The notes: a model not told the origin generated them from the letters alone. Numbered from the stretch's first letter, positions 47,854-56,482 are shown. The stretch: DNA of 59,828 bases from Gammaproteobacteria bacterium (GCA_022340305.1 JAJDOF010000043.1:1-59828), one strand, 5' to 3'. A program made the numbers and translations.

Positions 47854-47866
47854 ATACTGTCCCCTG

Positions 47867-47921
47867 AATTACAGACCACGTTTATTCCCCCAACTAACCA
47901 AATTAATCGTGGTCTGTCCCC
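47867..47921. repeat. Family A repeat, about 55 bp
   Basis: ACAGACCACGTTTATT starts at 47871 with the GGGG tip replaced; the right end TTAATCGTGGTCTGTCCCC is intact. It abuts the right end of the family B transposon, so the two families meet here. Confidence 0.8.
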
Positions 47922-47972
47922 TATATAAGAAAACAAATCGGTATACTGCATTCAACTCACGAGACCACCGCC

Positions 47973-49076
47973 ATGCCCCGAACCATGCCTCAACACAGCA
48001 GAGCCCGCGATCTCGGGATTCCGTTTAGCGGGCAACCCGGCGCAGCGAATGCAATCACCGACGTGCCCGGCGTTCGCGTGGGGTATAAAACCCTGTTCGA
48101 CGACCTGGCGGCCGACGCCACAGGACCGGTCGCGGTGCGCACCGGGGTTACCGCGATTCTACCCTGCGCGCACGAACACCTGTTTGCACCGACCTGGGCC
48201 GGGATATCATCATTCAACGGCAATGGCGAGATGACAGGCGCGCACTGGATCAACGAGTCCGGTACCTTTACCGGCCCGATCCTGCTCACCAATACGCACA
48301 GCGTCGGCATGGTCCATCATGCCTGCCTGCAATGGCTGACGCGCCGACCGGAGTACGAAGCAGCCCAGGACCCGTGGCTGCTGCCTGTGGTAGCCGAAAC
48401 CTGCGACGATGTGATGAACGACATCAACGGTTTCCACATCAACGCCACGCACGTGTGCGAGGCGCTCGACAATGCCGCGGGCGGCGCGCTCGCCGAGGGT
48501 AATGTCGGCGGCGGTACCGGCATGCGCTGTTATGCCTACAAGGGCGGCACGGGCACCGCGTCACGGCTGCTGTCGATCGGTAATCGAAACTACACCCTCG
48601 GCGCATTGGTGCAGGCCAATTTCGGACGGCGCGACGAGCTCACCATTCGCGGCGTCCCGGTCGGGGAGCTTGCCGGACCCGCGCCAAACCCGGGTGACGA
48701 TTCCGGCTCGTTGATTGTCGTGATTGCGACCGACGCGCCCTTGCTACCGCTACAGTTGCAACGAATCGCGCGGCGCTGCGCGCTCGGCATGGGGCGCACC
48801 GGCACCCCGGGCAATAACAGTTCGGGGGATTTGTTCATTGCTTTCAGCACGGCCCGCAGCACACCAGCCGGCGGCGACGATCCCACCGAAACGATGTCGC
48901 TGCTGCCGGCGGAAGCGATCGACCCGCTGTTCAGGGCCACCGTGGAAAGCACCGAAGAGGCAATCGTCAATGCCATGGTCGCCGCGCAAACCATGGTCGG
49001 GCATCGGGGGCGCAGGCTCGAGGCTATCGACCGGCAATGGCTCTCGTCGCTGTTTGGCGAATCCCGGCTGCCATAG
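47973..49076 (+). CDS. P1-family peptidase (DmpA / beta-aminopeptidase type)
   Basis: A 367-residue Ntn-type hydrolase that cuts itself. The family start ARDLGIPFSGQPGAANAITD is followed by VPGVRVGY, TGVTAILPC, and LTNTHSVGMVHHA. GNVGGGTGMRCYAYKGGTGT is the glycine-rich oxyanion part. The autocleavage site is Gly245-Ser246 in DDSGSLIVVIATDAPL, with Ser246 the nucleophile. ALGMGRTGTPGNNSSGDLFI is the second family mark. No signal peptide is seen. Such enzymes remove N-terminal D-amino acids, Gly or beta-amino acids; which one is preferred here cannot be told. Confidence 0.95.
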   Translation: MPRTMPQHSRARDLGIPFSGQPGAANAITDVPGVRVGYKTLFDDLAADATGPVAVRTGVTAILPCAHEHLFAPTWAGISSFNGNGEMTGAHWINESGTFTGPILLTNTHSVGMVHHACLQWLTRRPEYEAAQDPWLLPVVAETCDDVMNDINGFHINATHVCEALDNAAGGALAEGNVGGGTGMRCYAYKGGTGTASRLLSIGNRNYTLGALVQANFGRRDELTIRGVPVGELAGPAPNPGDDSGSLIVVIATDAPLLPLQLQRIARRCALGMGRTGTPGNNSSGDLFIAFSTARSTPAGGDDPTETMSLLPAEAIDPLFRATVESTEEAIVNAMVAAQTMVGHRGRRLEAIDRQWLSSLFGESRLP

Positions 49077-49130
49077 CCGCGGTTCGCCCATGTAATTCGT
49101 AATTCGGGGACATAATTCGGGACATAATTC

Positions 49131-49201
49131 GGGGACAGACCACGTTTTCCGAGGCAAAGTCGGCAGGCCATGGCCAAGTTCAAGAAACGTGGTCTGTCCC
49201 C
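49131..49201. repeat. Family A2 repeat, 71 bp
   Basis: Family A ends (GGGGACAGACCACGTTTTCC and AAACGTGGTCTGTCCCC) with another core, CGGCAGGCCATGG, related to those at 50201 and 56036. Two decayed AATTCGGGACATAATTCGG-like tips precede it. Confidence 0.9.
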
Positions 49202-49250
49202 TTTACCTGCCCTCTATCTGTCAACGTGAAACCGCCCGGGGAGGATCCGA

Positions 49251-50018
49251 TCAGTGCAGACGCGGTAGTGGGTCCTGCCGGTAATAGTGCTTCATCTGTT
49301 CGAAGACCGCTCCATAGTGGCGCTGCAACAAGTCTGGCCGTTCAAAGAAAATTTCACTCAACACCGCGAAGAATTCGGCCGGTGACGATGCCGCATAGTG
49401 ATCGATGCCAATATCCTCGCCGCGCGCGCAACGGCGCTGGAAATCATCGAAACCTGCGCTGAAAGCGCGGGTCCATGCGGCTCGATCCATGTCCGGGTGC
49501 AGCGGCGGGAATCCGTTCGCGACGCCGTTTTGCATATCGAGTTTGTGCGCAAATTCGTGGATCACGAGATTGCATCCATCGACGTAACCGGCATATTCAG
49601 TTTTGTCCCAGGCCAATATTACCGGCCCGCGCTGCCAGGCTTCGCCCGACAAATGGTCCCGGGTGTGATGCTCGACACCGTCCTCGTCACGCACCACGCG
49701 CTGTGGTGCGAACCCGCTCGGATAGACGATGATCGTCGACCAGCCGGAGTAGGAATCCAGGCCCAGCGCCAGCACCGGCAGGCAGGCCTGCAGCGCAACA
49801 ATCAAGGCCATCGGCTGTGTTATGAGCAGGCCCTGGGCGCCTTCGATCGACTTGCGTCGTAAAAACAGGATGGCCAGTTCCTGCAGCGTCCTTTTCTCTT
49901 GCCCGCTCAGGCCGTCGAGTAGCGGCAGCGCGGCAAACGCCACATCCCACTCCACCGGCGTGATCGAAGCCTGTGCGATCGCGCGGCGATCGAACCAATT
50001 GCGAATAAAGCGAAACAT
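49251..50018 (-). CDS. mtfA: Zinc-dependent peptidase MtfA
   Basis: A 255-residue cytoplasmic metallopeptidase. In E. coli MtfA binds the Mlc repressor and so affects glucose uptake by ptsG. The zinc motif HEFAH lies in NLVIHEFAHKLDMQNG near residue 155, and the third ligand is expected in the following SPAEFFAVLSEIFFERP helix. The N-terminal region (FRFIRNWFDRRAIAQASI, then LPLLDGLSGQEKRTLQELAILFL) and IIVYPSGF are also typical. Length is usual. It has no close partner gene. Confidence 0.95.
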   Translation of the reverse strand: MFRFIRNWFDRRAIAQASITPVEWDVAFAALPLLDGLSGQEKRTLQELAILFLRRKSIEGAQGLLITQPMALIVALQACLPVLALGLDSYSGWSTIIVYPSGFAPQRVVRDEDGVEHHTRDHLSGEAWQRGPVILAWDKTEYAGYVDGCNLVIHEFAHKLDMQNGVANGFPPLHPDMDRAAWTRAFSAGFDDFQRRCARGEDIGIDHYAASSPAEFFAVLSEIFFERPDLLQRHYGAVFEQMKHYYRQDPLPRLH

Positions 50019-50170
50019 CGGGTTGCTGTCTTAATAGAGCCTGTCGTGAAAATCCGGGGGTAGTATACCCGTTTACTGGAGGCCGCCTTCTAGCTAGCGC
50101 TCTTATATGCGAGTGCTTCAATGGCAACGATCCGAAGCGACAATGGCAAATGGAGTAATTCGAGTAATTA

Positions 50171-50273
50171 GGGGACAGACCACGTTTTCCAGCAGATATA
50201 GGGGACAGGCCACGTTTTTTAGGGACCTGGTGGCGGCCTGCCGGGGTTGCCCTGGAAAACGTGGTCTGTCCCC
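50171..50273. repeat. Nested family A/A2 repeats
   Basis: Two left ends in tandem (50171 and 50201, 30 bp apart) share one right end at 50258-50273 (AACGTGGTCTGTCCCC). The inner span 50201-50273 is 73 bp, and its core, read on the other strand, has GGGCAACCCCGGCAGGCCG like the copy at 56036. Confidence 0.9.
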
Positions 50274-50309
50274 TAATTACCCCGAATTACCGAATTACGT
50301 GTCCACGAA

Positions 50310-51938
50310 TTACGAATTAGGTTCCCTAGATAATCCCACCATCCTCTTTTCGCGTCCCCTTTTTCGATCCTGGGGATCCACGTGAATCCCTGCCTTATGC
50401 AGGCCGTCTAAAAAATGTTCCAGATCATGCGCATGTTTGAACGTCCATACGAAAAGCCAGTCCCTGGTCTGGAACATATTCCCGCCCAATTGAATGGCAT
50501 TCCTGGCGGCAAGCTGTGCCTCGTTTTGGCGTCCCGATTGAGCAAGACATGCTGCTCGCCAGGCCTCTGAATTTGCATCCGGCTTGCGAATGCGGGCAAA
50601 CAGTTCGAGTGCCGTTTCATACTTTTTATCCGTGTAATACGCCACGATCATCGATTGCAGGCATGAATCGGGCGCCAATGGATTTAGGCTTAGCGCGGTA
50701 GTGCCACAAACCCCGACTTCAGAGGCACGGCCAGAAAAAGCAAGTACCCAGCTTTTGGCGCAAAAGGCGCCATAGGAGTTGGGATTGCATTCAATTGCGC
50801 GGTCGAGATGAGCTTCAGCCAGGTCAAATTTCTTTTGCGCCAGGTAGGCGACACCCATTGCCGCATGCGATTGAGAATCAAACTCGTCCAATGCGACGGC
50901 CATTCGCGCATGGGCAACTGCCTGCTCGATAGCCTCCTGTCGCGACTTACACCAATCTGATTCGGCCTCGACAGAATAGGAACCCGCAAGATATGCATAG
51001 GCCGGGGCGTACTGCGGGTCGAGTTCGACAGCCTGCTCGAGCAGGCTTCGAGCCGATGTATTCTGTTCGCGATCGTAACTTTTGGCATTTCGCCTTGCGC
51101 GCATAACACAATCGAATGCAGTCATGTTTTCGGGGCGTTTACGCATAGCGCGCTCGCTGCTCTCTTCCTCGATATGGCTGACCAGGCTCACCGCAATCCG
51201 CGCTGCGACTTGATCCTCGAGCGTGAACAGGTCGTCGATTTTTCGATCGACACGTTCCGACCATATCGCTTTACCTGTTTTGGCCTCGATAAGCTGGAGC
51301 GAAACTCTAACACGGCCTCCCGATCGACGAATATTTCCCTTGGTGAAGTATTCGACCCCTAGCTCATTTGCAATGAGCACGGCATCCAGACTGGCATCAC
51401 GGTAGCTAAAGGTAGAGTGATGATCGATGACAAAAAGCTCCCGGTAGCGACACAGGTTGGCGATGATATCTTCTGCAATGCCATCGCAAAAATAGTCTTG
51501 CCCTGGATCATTGGACAAGTTATGAAATGGCAATATTGCAACAGAGGGTTTGTCAGCCAGTGTCGGCGAATTATGGGCGACCTCCGGCTTGTCTCCGGGA
51601 GCTATCGAACCTCCGCTGGATTCCGCCACATCCGCAATAAACTGGTAACCGCGCCCGTGGATGGTTTTGATAATCGATTGCTTTTCACCAGTATCGCCGA
51701 CAGCCTTGCGCGCATCCTTGAGACAGACACCCAGCGCGGCATCGGTAACGACTTTTCCTTTCCAAAGCTTTTCCAGCAGCTCGTCGCGGGAAACAACCCG
51801 CTCCCGGTTTTCGATCAGGTAGCTCAGTAAGTCGAACACCTGGGGTTCGACAGAAACTGGTTTTCCCGCGAGACACAGGCGATATTGAGCGGTGTCGAGG
51901 GTAATTTGATCGAACTGGAAAACCAATTTTTGAATCAC
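50310..51938 (-). CDS. CadC-like winged-helix regulator with TolB-like and TPR regions
   Basis: A 542-residue protein. Residues 1-105 are an OmpR-type winged helix (VFDLLSYLIENRERVVSRDEL, then LWKGKVV, KDARKAVGD, and TIHGRGYQFIADV). Residues 130-250 are the TolB-N-like region of adenylate-cyclase-type regulators (KPSVAILPFHNLSNDPGQDY and FCDGIAEDI, then KGNIRRSGGRVRVSLQLI). TPR-like helical repeats fill residues 290-500. No membrane helix is visible between the DNA-binding and sensor parts, unlike CadC, so it is probably cytoplasmic. Signal and targets are unknown. The divergent small gene at 52111 may be one. Confidence 0.88.
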   Translation of the reverse strand: MIQKLVFQFDQITLDTAQYRLCLAGKPVSVEPQVFDLLSYLIENRERVVSRDELLEKLWKGKVVTDAALGVCLKDARKAVGDTGEKQSIIKTIHGRGYQFIADVAESSGGSIAPGDKPEVAHNSPTLADKPSVAILPFHNLSNDPGQDYFCDGIAEDIIANLCRYRELFVIDHHSTFSYRDASLDAVLIANELGVEYFTKGNIRRSGGRVRVSLQLIEAKTGKAIWSERVDRKIDDLFTLEDQVAARIAVSLVSHIEEESSERAMRKRPENMTAFDCVMRARRNAKSYDREQNTSARSLLEQAVELDPQYAPAYAYLAGSYSVEAESDWCKSRQEAIEQAVAHARMAVALDEFDSQSHAAMGVAYLAQKKFDLAEAHLDRAIECNPNSYGAFCAKSWVLAFSGRASEVGVCGTTALSLNPLAPDSCLQSMIVAYYTDKKYETALELFARIRKPDANSEAWRAACLAQSGRQNEAQLAARNAIQLGGNMFQTRDWLFVWTFKHAHDLEHFLDGLHKAGIHVDPQDRKRGREKRMVGLSREPNS

Positions 51939-52110
51939 CTCTACAGTTACACGAATTGAATATTACAGCAAATTTTGCCTGTTTTTAGAGCTTCGATGGC
52001 TAAATTTTATGAAATCTTTACAACATACTCAGGCCATCCCCATGTTTCGGGTTTGCTGCAGATGCAAACTTTACCCAAACTAAACAACACCACATAGCGG
52101 GTAAAAAAAC

Positions 52111-52362
52111 ATGAACGATAAAAATAGCGGGTTCGCCATTAGCGGTTACTCGAAACAGACAGCAGTAGTATCCGGATTTACTTCCCTGGTGACTGGAATC
52201 ATTAAAAATTTAAAGCACTTCCCTACCCGCATGCAGGATGAGCAGGCAAAAGCCAGGCTTCAATCGAACAGGAAGCGCAGCATGCTACACCAGGTTCATC
52301 AGCAATCCATCGAACGGATGCCCCTGGAAAAATTAATTAGAATGGGCTTTTATCACTTTTAG
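52111..52362 (+). CDS. Small basic protein of unknown function
   Basis: An 83-residue protein with a basic second half (QSNRKRSMLHQVHQQSIERM) that ends KLIRMGFYHF. The end faintly recalls DUF1127 small proteins, which close with an M-L-x-D-I-G-L helix, but the match is weak. The start ATG at 52111 follows a run of A without a clear ribosome site. It diverges from the CadC-like regulator over 172 AT-rich bases, which may hold the binding site of that regulator. Confidence 0.5.
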   Translation: MNDKNSGFAISGYSKQTAVVSGFTSLVTGIIKNLKHFPTRMQDEQAKARLQSNRKRSMLHQVHQQSIERMPLEKLIRMGFYHF

Positions 52363-52470
52363 ATCCCTGCAGCGGTCCCCGCCTGTTCATGGCCGATTGC
52401 AGCTGCAGGTATTTCCCTGTGAATCCACCGCTGCAAGCGGTGTGAACTTTCGAAGCCCCGACAGAATTCG

Positions 52471-52550
52471 GGGGACAGTATACTTAATTAATTATGGGCA
52501 AGTGGTTGCCTGCCATCCTGCACTGGCAACCTGGGCCCGGGTTATGTTCC
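52471..52550. repeat. Family B element, left half
   Basis: GGGGACAGTATACTTAATTA and the core with GGTTGCCTGCCATCCTGCAC are nearly identical to the copy at 43909 for about 75 bp. After CCTGGGCCCGGGTTATG the sequence diverges and no right end follows. It is a truncated copy. Confidence 0.85.
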
Positions 52551-52826
52551 AGGTACTGAGACTGGGTAGGTGCTGGCGAACTGGAGCCGGTCGCGTATAT
52601 CATCGGCGATTCTTCGCCAGCGCTTTGCGACATGTCACGAATCGGCGCACAGATCGAATATCGCGCCCGTGAAACGATCTCGATGGCCTTTTGCTCCGTA
52701 TATCTGTATACAAACCCAGTAAAGCAGCCACCTGCCACAAAGCGAGCGACCACAGCAGGTGAATGACCCTGACCCGTCGCCGCTGCACTGTACCTCTCAA
52801 TAACCTGGTTTCTACACGGAGCACGC
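52551..52826. other. Gene-free leader of the ABC exporter
   Basis: About 275 bp that hold no convincing coding frame on either strand; tesA, which often diverges from ybbA, is absent. Minus-strand frames here end in the repeat and look like chance. Confidence 0.4.
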
Positions 52827-53510
52827 ATGATAGAACTGCAAGATATCGCCATGTCCTACAGCCTCGAGCAGTCGCAATTACGGGTGCTGGATGGCGCCTG
52901 TCTGAGCGTCGCGCGGGGCGATACGGTGGCGATCGTGGGTCCGTCCGGATCGGGTAAGACGACCATGCTGGTGTTGCTCGCCGGTCTCGAGCAACCGCAA
53001 AGCGGCGAGATTCTGATCGATGGCATAGCACTCGGTGGCCTCGATGCCGACGCCCTGGCAGACCTGCGGCGTGACAGCCTGGGCATCATTTTCCAGTCCT
53101 TTCACCTGGTGCAAAGCCTGACCGCACTCGGCAACGTTGCGCTGCCGCTGCAAATCGCCGGCAAGGAAAACGTGCACGAACGCGCCCTCGAGATGCTCGA
53201 CATGGTCGGGCTGTCCGAGCGTCACAATCACTACCCGGCGCAATTATCCGGTGGCGAACAGCAACGCGTCGCGATCGCCAGGGCGCTGGTTCATAAACCC
53301 GGGCTGGTGCTCGCCGACGAGCCGACGGGAAACCTCGATCTTGCCACCGGCGCAAAGATCATCGAGCTGTTGTTCGACCTGAATGCAGACATCGGTTCCA
53401 CACTCGTGCTGGTAACCCATGACGATCAGGTCGCACGCCGCTGCCAGCGCATCGTGCATCTGCTGCAGGGAAAACTGGTTGAGGATCGGGATCATGCGCT
53501 TTCTGCTTGA
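52827..53510 (+). CDS. ABC transporter ATP-binding protein (YbbA/LolD type)
   Basis: A 227-residue ATPase of the MacB/LolD-type family. Walker A is IVGPSGSGKTTML, the Q-loop is IIFQSFHLVQSLTA, the signature is QLSGGEQQRVAIARALV, Walker B is LVLADEPTGNLD, and the H-loop is LVLVTHDD. It pairs with the permease whose ATG (53494) lies 17 bp inside its 3' end, so the two are co-translated. E. coli YbbA/YbbP is the nearest layout. The cargo is unknown. Confidence 0.95.
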   Translation: MIELQDIAMSYSLEQSQLRVLDGACLSVARGDTVAIVGPSGSGKTTMLVLLAGLEQPQSGEILIDGIALGGLDADALADLRRDSLGIIFQSFHLVQSLTALGNVALPLQIAGKENVHERALEMLDMVGLSERHNHYPAQLSGGEQQRVAIARALVHKPGLVLADEPTGNLDLATGAKIIELLFDLNADIGSTLVLVTHDDQVARRCQRIVHLLQGKLVEDRDHALSA

Positions 53511-56013
53511 TCTCGCGTGGCGCGATCTGCGCGCCAGTGGCCGCTCGCTGTGGATATTTTGCGCCTGCCTGGTGCTGGGGGTAACGCTGGTTTCGGCGTC
53601 CGCAGGATTGTATCGGCTGATCAATCTCAGCCTGCTGGCCGACACCCGCGTGTTGATGGGTGGCGACGTCGAAGTCGACTCCAGGCAACCGCTGCCGGAC
53701 GAGGCGCTAGCCTGGCTAAGCGCGCACGGCGACGTCTCGTTGGTTACCGAGGTCGACACCATGCTGGGTAGCGCAAGCGGGCGCTTTTCGCGAGTCGAGT
53801 TGCAGACCGTCGATGACCGCTATCCGCTCTATGGCGAGCTGTTGCTCGAACCCGCACGACCCATTACCGAGCTTATCGACTTTGACGATGGCCATTGGGG
53901 GGTCGCCATCGACCCGGTGCTGGCCGAGCGGCTCAGTCTCGGTATCGGTGACGAAGTGTTCATCGGTGCACTGCAAATGAAGATCAGGGCGCTGGTGTTG
54001 CAACAACCCGATCGCAATCTGAACGCCAACTGGCGCGGAACACCGGTGTTGCTCAGCGCCGAGGCATTGCGCGCTGCGGACCTGCTGCGTCCCGGCAGCC
54101 TGGTCGACTACGAGTATCACGTGCGCAGCGATGTGCCCGCCGAGACCTGGCGCGAACGCTTTTACGACGCCTTTCCACAGCAGACCTGGGAAGTCAAAAC
54201 CTTCACCGATCGTAGCGAGCGCATTGCCGAACGGCTGGGTCAAATCGCCTCGGGGCTGTTGATCATTGCTTTCAGCACCCTGTTTATCGGCGGTCTGGGC
54301 GTATTCAACAGTATCCAGGCTTACCTGCAGGGCAAGCTCAAAACCATCGCCACATTACGTGCACTGGGCCTGCGCAACCGCCGCCTGGCCCTGGTGTACC
54401 TGGCCCAGATCGCCATCCTCGGCGGCGGCGCCGGTCTGCTCGGTGTATTCTGCGGCAGCCTGCTGGCGCTCGGCGGCGGTAAGCTGGTAGCGACGCAGGT
54501 GCCGGTGAGCGCCAGTCTCGGCGACCTGGTTGGCCCCGGGCTGATTGCCATGTGCTTCGGCCTGTTGACGGCCTATACCTTCGCCCTGCCCGCGCTCGGA
54601 CGCGCACTCGCGACCGATCCGGCATCGCTATTTCGCGGGCAGCAGCACCAGGCCGCACGGCTGCCACGGCGCTGGAAGCTGGCGACCTTTGCCTGCGCCG
54701 CCGCAATCATCGTGCTGGTGCTGCAGGTGCTTCCGGATACTCCGTTTGCCATCGGCTTTGTACTGGTGATCGGGCTGTTGCTGCTGGTTCTCGACCTGAT
54801 CGTGCGTGGCATCCGCCACGCCGCACGCCGGCTCGACGAGCATCCGCGCTTCAACGGCAGGTTCACGCTGAAGCTGGCGCTGGCGAACCTGCACCGCCCG
54901 GGTTCCGCCTTGCGCAGTTCGCTGCTGTCGCTGGGTTCGGCGCTGACCTTGCTGGTTGCCTGCACCCTGATCGTGACCGCCCTGCTGCGCTCACTGCAGG
55001 AGACGATTCCCGAGGAAGCACCCGGGCTGGTGTTATACGACATCTTCAGCGACCAGGTGGATGCCGTGGTTAGTGCTATCGAAGAGTTGCCCAGCGTTAG
55101 CCGAATCGACATTGCGCCGCTGGTGCACGCGCGTATTGCCGCGCTGAACGGGCGCGACCTGGGTAAAGTAGAGGCACTCGATATCCGCCAGCAGCGCGAC
55201 AGCTCGCAGGACCGCTACAAGCTCAGCTACTCGGTCGATAACATCGATGGCGTCACCCTGGTAGACGGGGCCTGGTGGTCGGAACCGGTTGCCGGCCCAG
55301 GGAAATTGGCGATGGAGGATCGCGAGGCCAACAAGCTCGGTTTGCAGGTCGGCGATCAACTGACCTTTGCCATCGAGGGGCGCAGCCTCGACGTCGAGAT
55401 CGCCGCGATTTACAGTCAGAAAGGCATTCAAACCCGCTTCTGGTTCGAGGGCATTCTTTCAAAAGGGGCGCTGGATCCTTTTATTCATCGACATGTCGGC
55501 GCGGTTTACATCGATGACGCGGACGCGATAACGGCGCAGAACCTGCTCGGCGAAATTGCGCCCAGCGTTATTTCAGTGCGCACCGAGTCCCTGCTGCAGA
55601 CGGCCCGACAGATTCTCGGCAAGGCTGGCGCTGGCCTTGCGGTAGTGTCGGCGGTCAGCCTGCTGGCGAGCCTGCTGGTGCTGATCAGCGTGATGGCCGC
55701 CGGGCGCAGCCGGCAGATCTACGATGCCACCATTTTGCATAGCCTGGGCGTCAGGCTGGCGTTGATTCGCCAAAGCCTACAGCTGGAGTACCTGCTGCTG
55801 GCGCTGGTGGCTTCACTGTTTGCGGTGCTGCTCGGGTCCGCCATCGCCTTGCCGCTGTTGCAATGGCGGCTGAAGCTGCCGTCAGCAGACCTGGTGTGGC
55901 TGGGGGCCCTGGTCGCCATTGGCGTCAGTAGCCTGGCGCTCGGGCTCGGCGCCAGTTATCTCATGAGACGGCTACGCTTGCGGCCGGCAATCCTGTTGCG
56001 CAGCCCCAGCTGA
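53494..56013 (+). CDS. ABC transporter permease (YbbP-type, two FtsX domains)
   Basis: An 839-residue permease. It starts MRFLLDLAWRDLRASGRSLW and has a first helix IFCACLVLGVTLVSASAGLY. A large periplasmic domain (residues 45-250) is followed by an FtsX core (GLLIIAFSTLFIGGLGVFNS, with KLKTIATLRALGLRNRRLAL). A middle block has four further helices. A second periplasmic domain and a second FtsX core (LAVVSAVSLLASLLVLISVM, LGVRLALIRQSLQLEYLLLA) follow. This matches the long permease of YbbA-type exporters, thought to act on lipids or lipoprotein-like substrates at the inner membrane. Confidence 0.93.
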   Translation: MRFLLDLAWRDLRASGRSLWIFCACLVLGVTLVSASAGLYRLINLSLLADTRVLMGGDVEVDSRQPLPDEALAWLSAHGDVSLVTEVDTMLGSASGRFSRVELQTVDDRYPLYGELLLEPARPITELIDFDDGHWGVAIDPVLAERLSLGIGDEVFIGALQMKIRALVLQQPDRNLNANWRGTPVLLSAEALRAADLLRPGSLVDYEYHVRSDVPAETWRERFYDAFPQQTWEVKTFTDRSERIAERLGQIASGLLIIAFSTLFIGGLGVFNSIQAYLQGKLKTIATLRALGLRNRRLALVYLAQIAILGGGAGLLGVFCGSLLALGGGKLVATQVPVSASLGDLVGPGLIAMCFGLLTAYTFALPALGRALATDPASLFRGQQHQAARLPRRWKLATFACAAAIIVLVLQVLPDTPFAIGFVLVIGLLLLVLDLIVRGIRHAARRLDEHPRFNGRFTLKLALANLHRPGSALRSSLLSLGSALTLLVACTLIVTALLRSLQETIPEEAPGLVLYDIFSDQVDAVVSAIEELPSVSRIDIAPLVHARIAALNGRDLGKVEALDIRQQRDSSQDRYKLSYSVDNIDGVTLVDGAWWSEPVAGPGKLAMEDREANKLGLQVGDQLTFAIEGRSLDVEIAAIYSQKGIQTRFWFEGILSKGALDPFIHRHVGAVYIDDADAITAQNLLGEIAPSVISVRTESLLQTARQILGKAGAGLAVVSAVSLLASLLVLISVMAAGRSRQIYDATILHSLGVRLALIRQSLQLEYLLLALVASLFAVLLGSAIALPLLQWRLKLPSADLVWLGALVAIGVSSLALGLGASYLMRRLRLRPAILLRSPS

Positions 56014-56035
56014 CCCGCAGGCAGGAGAGTAATTA

Positions 56036-56085
56036 GGGGACAGACCACGTTTTCCGGGGCAAGCCCGGCAGGCCGAAACAAAGTT
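56036..56085. repeat. Family A2 repeat, left part
   Basis: GGGGACAGACCACGTTTTCC and the core GGCAAGCCCGGCAGGCCG match the reverse strand of the copy at 50201. The right end is lost (AAAGTTTCTAAAAC remains). Confidence 0.8.
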
Positions 56086-56249
56086 TCTAAAACATATAGA
56101 AAGATGGAAAGGGACATATATGGACGCTCCCCAAAGATCAATAAATGATTCCTGCTTCCTCAAAATTAATTGAAGAAGGTGTTTTACTTGTCCTGTTCTG
56201 TCGACACTAAAGAACCGTTCAATAAGAATAGCGGTAGTCCAGTAATTCG

Positions 56250-56482
56250 GGGGACAATATACTTAATTGCCGAAGCATCGCTGGCGGAACGAATCAGGAG
56301 ACAGGCCACCTTTATTTCTTTCGCCAAATTAAATTAAACGTGGTCTGTCCCCTATTTTTCCGCTCTCTCGACCGACCTGATTAATGGCAGTCAACTGGCT
56401 GCCTGCCTTCCGGCAATGGAGGCCTGTGCGCGGCTTAGCGAACCGTCAATGTGAATGCTGAACCAGGTTACCGCCCCCGGAA
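56250..56482. repeat. Family B element with a family A copy inside
   Basis: A family B left end GGGGACAATATACTTAATT (56250) and core-like GGCTGCCTGCCTTCC (56397) with a right end GGTTACCGCCCCCGGAATTG (56465-56484) enclose a family A copy from about 56299 (GGAGACAGGCCACC) to 56352 (AACGTGGTCTGTCCCC). The right end carries the stop codon of the YcaO gene. Confidence 0.65.

Larger units (their letters stand above)
45792..47866. mobile_element. RAYT transposon with family B ends, interrupted by an IS4-type element
   Basis: The left end GGGGACAGTATACCTAATT occurs twice in tandem (45792 and 45818, 26-bp period). The right end is TTAAGTATACTGTCC at 46565-46579, where the IS4-type element (46580-47853) has split off its last C's. 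They resume at 47863 after the 9-bp target duplication. Without the IS the transposon is about 760 bp. Only the RAYT gene is inside. Confidence 0.75.

Noticed and set aside
52484-52852. 122-residue minus-strand frame upstream of the ABC ATPase, in the usual place of tesA
   Set aside because: No GDSL motif or signal peptide; its C-terminus is read from a family B repeat.
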